Shown here: piece by piece, positions 56,344 through 64,000 of the stretch | How positions within the stretch are numbered: the stretch's first letter is position 1 | Layout: every line of letters begins with the position of its first letter | NCBI GenBank assembly: GCA_019054805.1 | Contig: JAHQIY010000003.1 | Location: 6,944,001 to 7,008,000, forward strand | Source: Brachionus manjavacas | Lineage: Eukaryota > Rotifera > Eurotatoria > Ploima > Brachionidae | DNA length: 64,000 nucleotides | Direction: 5' to 3' | The notes under the pieces: generated by a model | Seen by the model: only the letters and a program-made list of their open reading frames with translations | What the model was told of the DNA's origin: nothing | Databases searched by the model: none | Position numbers and translations under genes: made by a program

Positions 56344-57061
56344 TCTGATACAAACAAGATTTGAGAAAAACTAGAGGATCGAATATTCTTTGATTTGGTC
56401 TAAATTTCTCTGAATTTACTCGCTAATCATTACAAAAATCACAGTTCAGGGATTTTTAATAATTTAATAATTTAGTTAATTAAATTTTTCCTGAATATTA
56501 CCTGCATTTTTTATTTAATTAAGTTCAAGTTCTATAGACAAATTAAATTAATTTATTAAAAAATAAAAAAAAATATATAAATTATTTGCCTAATAAATCT
56601 AATATTTCATACTTAAAGAAGTGGTTCTGACTATTTAAAACATTCTTAAGTCGAATATATAAAATAAAAAGATGACTTATTGTATTACTAATTTGACTAA
56701 ACTAATGCTAGTTTAAACAAAAATTGTTCGACTAAAATTTTGTTAATTAAATGAAAGTTTACTAAAATTTAGTCAGCTAAATTTTAGTCGACTAAACTTG
56801 ATTAGTTTAGTTAAGACCCCTCACTAATATTTTTTAATAAAAATTCATACTAAAGTTGTTTTTTTTTAATAAAATTCATGACAAGCATCTTTGGTCAGCA
56901 ATTATTTATTTATTTTTAAATTGATTGATTAATAAAGTCTTATTAATTTTTGTGTGAAAATCTCTGAAAAAACAAATTGTCATTTATAAATGGATTTTAT
57001 TAAATATTAAACTACTAGTATTAATTTGTTATAAAATATCTATAGCATCTTAAATGGATTT
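56344..57061. other. Gene-free stretch
   Basis: Contains several CTAAAATTTAGTC words around 56690-56815 in inverted and direct orientation (a possible decayed repeat). Includes the 3' flank of the Thr-rich gene. Confidence 0.35.
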
Positions 57062-57976
57062 TTAGCTAACACATTTATTGTTTGTATGACATCTATTTGA
57101 TTCGCACTCAACATCGTCAATGCAGGAGTATTCATTTTCATTTGGTTTTGTGCATCGATTTCCTTGGTTGTTAGGATACAGAGATTTACAACTAGAAATT
57201 TTTCAATAAAATTAAATAAAAAGAATTTTTTAGAAAGAATTTACCTGCACACGCCTCCTGAACAGAATGTGGTAGAAAAAATTGAAGAAGGAAATTGATT
57301 TACTCCAGAAACATTGGTTCCTAGGCATTCTGAGTCTGAATTACAAAGTGAACCGACATGATCTTTTATTAATTTAAAAAAAATTTTAAAGTAAAGATAA
57401 AAAATATTTGGTAAATTTACTGATAATTTTTGTAGTGGTTGTAGTTGATGTTGTTGTAGTTGATGTTGTAGTGGTTGATGTTGTTGTAGTTGATGTTGTA
57501 GTGGTTGATGTTGTAGTGGTTGATGTTGTTGTAGTTGATGTTGTTGTAGTTGATGTTGTTTTAGTTGATGTTGTTTTAGTTGATGTTGTTGTAGTTGATG
57601 TTGTAGTGGTTGATGTTGTAGTGGTTGATGTTGTAGTGGTTGATGTTGTAGTGGTTGATGTTGTAGTGGTTGATTTTGTTGTAGTTGATGTTGTAGTGGT
57701 TGATGTTGTTGTAGTTGATGTTGTTTTAGTTGATGTTGTTTTAGTTGATGTTGTTGTAGTTGTAGTGGTCGTAGTTGGTATAGGAGTGATCGTAGTAATT
57801 TCAATAGTCCATACTTGATTATTTTTACACTTGGAAATGGTATTATTAAAATGATTTTGATAAATAATCCATATTGCTCCAAGTGTAAGTAAATAGAATA
57901 TCGTAAAATGGACAATAGCTAAGTATGAACAAATACATAACTTACTCGACATTATTTTTAATTCTTTATTCAACAT
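57062..57976 (-). CDS. Mucin-like type II membrane protein with Thr-rich stalk and Cys-rich head
   Basis: Three exons: 57976-57421, 57362-57245 and 57191-57062, 267 residues (259 if the second Met, MSSKLCIC, is used). A membrane segment near the N-terminus (LAIVHFTIFYLLTLGAIWII) is followed by about 120 residues of nearly pure Thr with regular Ser or Lys (repeat T-T-T-T-S or T-K-T-T-S). The C-terminal part has about ten Cys in two modules (SLCNSDSECLGTN and YSCIDDVECESNRC...NNKC). A Thr-only stalk is a classic site for dense O-glycosylation, so this is likely a surface mucin-like protein with a small disulfide-rich head outside. The repeat is a 15-bp minisatellite and should be length-polymorphic. 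No family recognised for the head. Confidence 0.75.
57421..57780. repeat. 15-bp minisatellite coding the Thr stalk
   Basis: About 23 units of TTGTTGTAGTTGATG or TTGTAGTGGTTGATG on the plus strand. All units are multiples of 15, so the reading frame is kept. Two main unit types alternate in blocks, suggesting unequal exchange. Confidence 0.9.
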
Positions 57977-58629
57977 TAAAAATTATGGTATTAAATTAAA
58001 ATACGAACATTTATTTTAGATTTGACTTTAAATTTAAATTTTATATTTTTTTTTAAACAGGTAAAATAATAAAAGTCCTATTTAATTATTTTACTGAGAT
58101 TTTTTTTAACTTTTGAATTGTTTAAATTCGATAATTTGAAAAATTCCTTTTCAAAAAAAAGCCTTAGAAAAAATATTTTAAAAACTATAAAGCTAAATTC
58201 ATAAATATTCATTTAAATCATTTTTTCAATATTTATTTTGAATGTGTACCAAATTTAAAAGTAAATTTTCAATAGCTGAAAATGTTGTATATAAATTGAT
58301 TTTTCAAAATATTTTGACTAGAATTGCAATTGAATCAATTCTAAAAATCAAATTTAAAACGCTAGACTTGAATTTTTTTGATAATTGTTACTCAATCTTC
58401 ATTGACTTTTTTTGCTTTTTCGAAAGTCTCTATTAGACAATTTTGCTAAAATAAAGTCAATCAATATGCTTTTTTTTTTAACTTTAATAATTAGAAAGTC
58501 TATTTTAGGTTCAATAATTTAAAATTTCTAGTTATCTTGGTGTATGTCTTAAAAGATACTTTTCTGAAAGACAATTTATTTTTGAGATTAAAAACGCTTG
58601 ATTTTTCAATGATATAGATAAAGAACTGT
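57977..58629. other. Gene-free stretch
   Basis: Upstream region of the Thr-rich gene. A short open stretch at 58242-58436 is Phe/Ile/Leu-rich and probably chance. Confidence 0.35.
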
Positions 58630-59002
58630 TTGGTTACCTGTCATTTTAGAGGATCGGTTAACCCAAGGCTCTCTAAAATGATAGTGGAATTCTTACTTAC
58701 ATAGTTAAATAAAGAACTCTGAGTGAACAGACGAGAGAAAGAGCTGAAGATAAAGACAAGACAATATGATTCAGGTATTGATCAATATGATTAGGTTCAA
58801 ACAAAAACTCAAACAAAATTTAAGCGTACCTGCGTATCGTTGTTCAAGATAGATAACTATCACTTAGTCAACTGATTGACAATAGGATGTGAACATTTAG
58901 AAAGTAAAAAAGTAGAAATTGAAAGGATTAAAAATTTTTGGGGTATGCCGATAACCCAAATACTGATCAAGATCAACGGGAGGCATGTAATACTCAACAA
59001 TC
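58630..59002 (-). mobile_element. Copia-like LTR fossil
   Basis: On the minus strand the unit begins TGTTGAGTATTACATGCC just after a purine-rich AAAGGGAGA tract and ends ...GGTAACCAAACA, fitting a TG...CA long terminal repeat of about 370 bp with its polypurine tract. It is less AT-rich than the neighbourhood. The matching second LTR and the coding interior are not in the window, so this is a partial remnant. Family assignment to Ty1/Copia rests on the LTR ends only. Confidence 0.5.
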
Positions 59003-59647
59003 TCCCTTTCTATTTTGTCATTTTTATTTACTAAAAACGAAGTTTCTTTTTTATAAATTATTTGATTTTTTAAGTTGAAAATTTTTAAATTTTATTTCGA
59101 TTTCTCTGGCCTCCCATTAAAATATCAAAATATCAATTAAACAGAAGATGCTTGAACATTAAATGGCAGGGTGTTTAGAGAACCTGCAACTATTCATTGC
59201 AATTTACAGAATCAATTAAAATCAAAAGAATATGACTTGAAGATTTTTTTTTCTAAATTTTTCACTTTTTCTTTAATTTTGCCTTTTTTATTCTTGATCT
59301 GACAAAGCTCGTTAATAAAATGTTTAATTAAGTAAATAAAAATGCTGTTATTTTTTATTTCTAAAATTTATTTAATAAAAACAAATAAAATTAAAAAAGA
59401 ATCTAATTTTTTAGAAAAAAATTCATCAAAATTTTAGAATTCTGTGTAAAACATAATCCCTGAATAAATTTAAAAAACTTCAAGATGTTTAGTGTTGATT
59501 TCAATTTTCACTAGTCTTGACTGAATGAAATACGCTCAAAAGATCATGCATTTTTATCCTCTGCTTCGAGTCTTATAAGATTTATTTTATCAAAAGCGTC
59601 TAATTTTTACTAATTTTGGCTCATCTCTTGATAAAAAAAAAACACAA
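59003..59647. other. Gene-free stretch
   Basis: May include a trace of the internal end of the Copia-like fossil next to 59003, then the promoter region of the glycoprotein gene. Confidence 0.35.
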
Positions 59648-61084
59648 ATGTTGAATATCGGAAGTTTGCTCGGTTTTGTACTTTTGCTACACGCATGCGC
59701 TTTCAACGCAGCTCCTTATGAAACTGCTGGTCACGATTCAGCAGATAACACCACTTGGAACGATTTAAACAAAACAGTCAAGAGTTTTAACCGATCAAGT
59801 ATGGTAATGTCTGAATTTTCAAATCTTTTGAACACCAACTGGTCATTTTTTGACATTGATTTTGATGAAAATGCAAAAAGTTCAACAAATTATCCAACTG
59901 TTAATGTTCCCAACAGCACTGCTGAAATCTTAAATGATAATTTAACTAACACCGAAGCGTTGACCAATTTCGACCAAAATTCAACAATTAGTATACCGAT
60001 CGTCATGAATTCTTCAAATGAATTCAAAGATGTAAATACATCCAAGCTGAACCCGCTTGTTGAAATCATGGACCCAATCCTTGACAATCAAACTTCAAAT
60101 TTTAATTCAGAACAAAATTCAAGTGTCATTGACGGAACTGTTCAATTTGATCAGATAACTAGCTCTAATGATTTTGCCAGCCCGCTTGAAAATGCTACAC
60201 TGGATGACGATCAAACTGCGGAAGTAAATGCCAATGTTACTGGAGAATTTTTTCCAATTTCTTCCAGTCTAATAATGAATGAATCGAATCTTTTTGAATT
60301 ACATTCTTTCATTAAATTAGTCGCCATTGAATCATCCAACGATAACTGTTTGACATCCGATGTGTATGCTTTAGAAGCGAGTGTAAATTTGAAAATTCAA
60401 AATTAATTTATTAAATATTTTGAAAAAAATTTATTTTTAGATAAAGCATTCTATTATTAAGTATGTTGATCCTAAGATCGGTCAATTTAGGGTTAAATTG
60501 GATTTTGATTCGAATAATGACCAAATGTCAAGAACTCAAGAAGAACTTCCATTAAACTTAACTGTTCGTATTCGAAGCCCCATTGAAATAAGTGTAATTG
60601 AATTTCGTGATGCTTTGGTCGAATATGCTGCAAATACAAAACGTTGCATCATGCAAAACCAAACTGAAATTAGATGCTCTTTGTTCAGGCCTAAAGACTC
60701 CAATAGTTTATTGAGAATTTCTGATTATTGGATTGATCTAGGTGAAACCATTCCAAGTCAAGGTAAAATAAAAATCTTTAATTTTTTTTAAATTAATTTT
60801 ACAATTTTAAATTTAAAGAGAAACTAAGCGGAAATGAATATGAAATTTTTACGTACAAACCAGTGTGGATAGTTGGTCTGGCTATAATCGGTGGTATTAT
60901 TGCCATTTTTTTCTTGGGATGCGTTGTTGCCATTTGCTATACAAGAAGACCATATAAGCGATGTGGTAAAGTTTACGAGATTGATTCGGCTACGCGAAAA
61001 AATAACCAACCATTCATTCCTGGAGTTCATCCGGCTACGAAAGCATCTGCAATTACCAAAACCAAAGAAATGTATTATCAATGA
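59648..61084 (+). CDS. Type I membrane glycoprotein of unknown family
   Basis: Three exons: 59648-60382, 60441-60762 and 60819-61084, 440 residues. A signal peptide (MLNIGSLLGFVLLLHACAFN) is followed by about 200 residues rich in Asn, Ser, Thr and Asp with many N-x-S/T sites (low-complexity, probably heavily glycosylated). A more folded region has two or three Cys (ALVEYAANTKRCIMQ...EIRCSLF). The membrane segment (VWIVGLAIIGGIIAIFFLGC) is followed by a cytoplasmic tail of about 55 residues with basic and Tyr residues (YTRRPYKRCG, ending KEMYYQ). The plan resembles dystroglycan- or syndecan-like adhesion receptors, but I see no diagnostic motif, so the family is open. Confidence 0.78.
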
Positions 61085-61224
61085 TAATTTTTAGGATAAA
61101 TTTCAAATCTTAAATTATATTTTTTTTAAATCGAATTGTAATATGACCCAGTCAATTTTTTTATCTAAATTTTAATTTATATTTAATAAACGAGCAACTT
61201 GACTTTTGATTAATTTTTACTTTT

Positions 61225-61272
61225 TTAATTTTTTTCTGTACCCTTTTCCTAATTGAAGACTTAGGAAAGATT
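61225..61272 (-). repeat. Detached LINE 3' tail, degenerate
   Basis: On the minus strand CTTAGGAAAAGGGTACAGAA-like sequence resembles the GGTACAG tail of the 24.9-27.3 kb LINE. Weak. Confidence 0.3.
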
Positions 61273-61385
61273 TGACTTTTTAAATTTATAAAATTTCCAC
61301 AAATTTTAGATGATCTACAGCAAATCTAAATAAAAATAAAATAAAATAAACTACCAATAAAATTTATTAAGAAAATGTTATTTTA

Positions 61386-62690
61386 ATGTTCAAACAACGC
61401 AGAAGGTTAGGGTTGCTTTGGAAGCAGGCTTTTGTAACTCCACTTCACAAGGGAGGTTCTAAATTGTCATCTAGGAATTATCGTTCTGTCTCGTTAACCA
61501 GTTTGATACGCAAGTTACTTGAGAGCTTAGTAAAAGATGTATTGCTAGAAAATTTACTGAATCATAACCTTATATCAGGCTGCCAACATGGTTTTTTGCC
61601 AGGTAAATCGTGCCTGACGAATCTGCTGCTCGATGGATCTGGTCTATACAGATTTTGCGAAAGCATTCGATAGAGTTTCTCATGATAAGCTTTTGTACAA
61701 GCTTAGGTTTTATGGTTATGGTGAACGTATGATAAAATGGATCACATCTTTTTTGAAGGGTAGAACTCAGAAAGTAGTACTTGGTGAAACGTGTTTAGAT
61801 TGGATAGATGTGAAAAGTAGAGTGCCTCAAGGGTCGGAACTGGGGCAATTAACTTTTATTATTTATATTAATGACATGTTAGAAATCATCAAAAATGAAT
61901 GTGAAGCTTATGCAGATGATACAAAAATTATATCCGTTATCAAGAGTTTCAGCTCGATTCTTAGTCTACAATCTGATTTAGACAACATATGTAGATGGTC
62001 AAAGGATTGGTCAGCATCACTGAATATTGATAAGTGCAAAGTTTTACATATTGGCAACATGAACACAAAATTTGATTACACTATCGATTCAAAACCACTC
62101 AGCAAGTCTGTTTGCGAAAGAGACTTAGGTATATATATCCAAAGTGACTTAAAATGGGATTCTCAAATCAAAAATGTGACTGTAAGAGCAAACCGTTTAT
62201 TGGGAATGATCCGCAGATCTTTCAAATTTCTTACAGCAAAAAAAGTAAGACTACTGCACTGTTCACTTTCCAGACCTCATTTGGAATATGCCATCAGCTC
62301 ATGGTGTCCTTACTTAGAAAAAGATATAGATGAGATAGAAAAAGTGCAACGAAGGGCGACGTGGTTAGTACCTGAGCTTGCAAATTTTCAGTATCCACAG
62401 CGGCTATTTAGGCTGAAATTACCAACTCTAAAAACGAAAAGGATACGTGGAGATCTAATCCAAATGTTCAAGCGAGTGAACAATATGGAAATTGTGAATT
62501 TCAGTTAAGCTTTAAACTACAGTTTAAACACTAGACCTGACAGTAAAAAGTGTAAGAAGAAACTCCAAGAACTTGGTTTGAGAGTAAGGAATTTTTGTCA
62601 GAGATTTTATTTTTTTCTTTTCTTGGACTAGCTCCGAGTTGCAGTAATTAATACTACTACTACTACTACTACTACTAAGGTAACTAAATT
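61386..62690 (+). mobile_element. LINE (CR1/Jockey-group), 5'-truncated, TAC-repeat tail
   Basis: Begins within the RT: FVTPLHKGGSKLSSRNYRSV, then DLVYTDFAKAFDRVSHDKLL, SRVPQGSELGQLTFIIYIND, the catalytic YADD box (EAYADDTKIISV), RDLGIYIQSDLKWDSQI, RANRLLGMIRRSFKFL, SRPHLEYAISSWCPYLEKDI and KRIRGDLIQMFKRV. A frame change near 61640 separates the first 90 codons from the 291-codon remainder, and the 5' half, including the endonuclease, is absent. The 3' end reads GACTAGCTCCGAGTTGCAGT then ACTACTACT repeats (62652-62675). Fairly recent by its long open frame. Confidence 0.88.
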
Positions 62691-62920
62691 AATTATTTCA
62701 GAAACAAGATTCCTAAAAAAATAGCCTTTTTAATCAAATAATTTCTTATTGCTCTTATCTAACTTCTTTAAAGCAAAAATTTTAGAAAAAATAATAAATT
62801 TATCAGGATTTAGGAGAAAAATATAAACTTAAGGGAATATTTTCTTATTTTTTTACTATTTATGTTGATATCCCAAGAAAAATTGTTAAAAAAAATAAAA
62901 TAACATTAAATAGAATGATT
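62691..62920. other. Short gap
   Basis: AT-rich, no feature. Confidence 0.3.
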
Positions 62921-62922
62921 TG

Positions 62923-63150
62923 AACCCGGATAGCCGAATGGTTTGCGTGTTAGTCATGCAGGCAGAGGATCGAGGGTTCAAAACCCGCTGAGGGTGAAAA
63001 AATCTTCAAAATATCTATGCAATACGGGACGAATGTTTAAACCTCTTTCATCATAAAAATAGGGGGACCAGCTTCGATCTTTTTGAGCAACGGCCCCTGT
63101 GTCATATCGGAGCCGTTGCTGGACAATTAAATAGTACGATTTGGTTTTAA
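62923..63150 (+). mobile_element. tRNA-derived SINE
   Basis: The head (62923-62997) looks like a tRNA: an A-box-like TAGCCGAATGG, a poor anticodon arm, a T-arm with GGGTTCAAAACCC (B box) and a partly matching acceptor stem. The body contains a hairpin AGCAACGG...CCGTTGCT and the word CCCCTGTGTCATATCGGAGC. A headless partial copy of the body lies at 44195-44290, which shows that it is a dispersed family and not a single tRNA gene. The head stems are too imperfect for a working tRNA. It fits a Pol III-driven SINE; the partner LINE is not known. Confidence 0.6.
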
Positions 63151-63463
63151 AAAATATTATAAAGATCCATTAGAAACGATCCATTAGATTTTTCTTCTTT
63201 CTTTAAAAGATTTTTTAATTATTGTAACAGATAGAAAACAAACATGATTATTTAATAATTTATTAGAATCTTCAAGATTCCGTAAAAAATTTCATCTAAG
63301 TTTTTCATTTTTTCAATTTTAGTCATTAATAAAATAATCTAATGGGATTTTATCTAAATATTTCAATTTTAAACAAAAAACATGAATTCAAAATGTTGAA
63401 AAAATTAAAATTTAAGAAATTGCTCAATTAATAAAAATATATTACTAAATATTTAACAATCTA
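63151..63463. other. Short gap
   Basis: 3' flank of the terminal minus-strand gene. A direct repeat of GATCCATTAGA lies at 63165-63190. Nothing else. Confidence 0.35.
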
Positions 63464-64000
63464 TTAATCATTTAGAAAAAATGCTACAAAAAAAAATAAA
63501 ATTAATTGATTAAAAGAAAATTTTAAGTTTTGATTCGAATTATTTCTTCTGTTATTAGAGAATCGGACAATTTTTCTTTTTCTCAAAACATTTGTTAAAT
63601 CATAATCTTTAAGTAGCAACTCACAAACAACTTTCTGATTATTCAGATCTTGTTTTTTGAATACAAAAGGTCCAGCTCTCGCTTTATAAACTTCTAAATA
63701 ATCTGAACCTTCAGTAAAATCATTCATTTCCTCTTTTTGTTCCTCATCTAAAAAATCATCTGTATCATTTTGGAATTTAATTCTAAAACTAATCAAGCTT
63801 CTCAATTCATTTTCTAAAGATATTTTTTGATGCGTTGATAAAAACTTTGGCATTGTGATATCCACTATGCATTCAACGCTTAAATCCATTCCGGTATCAT
63901 CAATTAGAACTTCCAAATCATCATAATATGCTAAGGTATATATTTTTTTGAATTTATTGTTAACATAATCAATATTTTGAATTAAACTGTCATCTTTTAT
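63464..64000 (-). CDS. Last exon of an unidentified, probably surface-anchored protein
   Basis: The frame is open from the window edge (...NIDYVNNKFKKIYTLAYYDD) through DLSVECIVDITMPKFLSTHQ, a charged part (DDFLDEEQKEEMNDF), KARAGPFVFKKQDLNNQKVV and RFSNNRRNNSNQNLKFSF to a hydrophobic C-terminus (QLILFFFVAFFLND). About 178 residues are visible. A hydrophobic stretch right at the C-terminus fits either a GPI-anchor signal or a tail anchor. The gene continues beyond 64000, so start and family are not known. No motif recognised. Confidence 0.6.
   Translation of the reverse strand: MKDDSLIQNIDYVNNKFKKIYTLAYYDDLEVLIDDTGMDLSVECIVDITMPKFLSTHQKISLENELRSLISFRIKFQNDTDDFLDEEQKEEMNDFTEGSDYLEVYKARAGPFVFKKQDLNNQKVVCELLLKDYDLTNVLRKRKIVRFSNNRRNNSNQNLKFSFNQLILFFFVAFFLND

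Noticed and set aside
57408-57818. Plus-strand frame of repeated VVVDV
   Set aside because: It is the antisense shadow of the Thr-coding minisatellite. The minus-strand gene has proper splice sites and a Cys-rich end.
62923-62997. A functional tRNA gene
   Set aside because: Acceptor and anticodon stems pair poorly, and the adjoining body recurs at 44.2 kb, so a SINE head is the better reading.

Overview
This is a window of animal nuclear DNA. It is extremely AT-rich, with genes that carry many very short GT-AG introns (mostly 45-60 bp, largely phase 1 in the extracellular proteins). Metazoan families are present: a DEG/ENaC channel, EGF/ShKT secreted proteins, a SUEL-type lectin, MINDY deubiquitinase and mitochondrial EF-G. 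Intergenic space is full of decayed transposons. Base composition, compact introns and the transposon mix would fit a monogonont rotifer such as Brachionus, but that is an inference and no single feature proves it.

Layout. 1-12.8 kb: a membrane EGF protein (minus), a LINE fragment split by a TIR element, a secreted or membrane galactose-lectin-type gene (minus), an RTE-type LINE scrap, a one-exon DEG/ENaC channel (minus), and a five-exon MINDY deubiquitinase (plus) that ends in a CaaX micro-exon. 14.9-21 kb: a seven-exon EGF/ShKT protein (plus), a small tyrosine-rich protein (minus) and a Cys/Gln-rich repeat protein (minus). 22.4-30 kb: two minus-strand LINEs, an intron-bearing tRNA-Ile(UAU), a LINE RT scrap and a six-exon gene with eight EGF domains and a ShKT domain (minus). 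30-41 kb is a transposon graveyard: LINE pieces and tails, a mariner-like scrap, Mutator-like and integrase-like tails, and a 1.8-kb element with long terminal inverted repeats. 41.4-43.6 kb: an eight-exon all-helical protein of unknown function (plus). 45.5-47.7 kb: three tandem paralogues (minus) that share a novel C-terminal LPY-x-R motif. 48-50.9 kb: the complete 12-exon mitochondrial elongation factor G (minus). 51.6-56 kb: a Penelope-like element with a hammerhead-like core at its end, a fold-back repeat and a Mutator-like remnant. 57-61 kb: a Thr-rich membrane mucin-like gene (minus), a Copia-like LTR fossil and a type I membrane glycoprotein (plus). 61.4-64 kb: a LINE, a tRNA-derived SINE and the last exon of a gene that runs off the window (minus).

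The genes do not form one pathway. Several encode secreted or surface proteins (EGF, ShKT, lectin, mucin-like, glycoprotein). The most unusual host loci are the LPY-motif paralogue trio and the related-looking Cys/Gln-rich gene at 20.2-21 kb. The most unusual non-coding items are the hammerhead-like core, the tRNA-derived SINE and a family of TIR elements, one of which sits in the intron of a host gene. Gene models were built by eye from splice signals and reading-frame closure. Every multi-exon CDS reported as complete closes to a multiple of three, except where noted.
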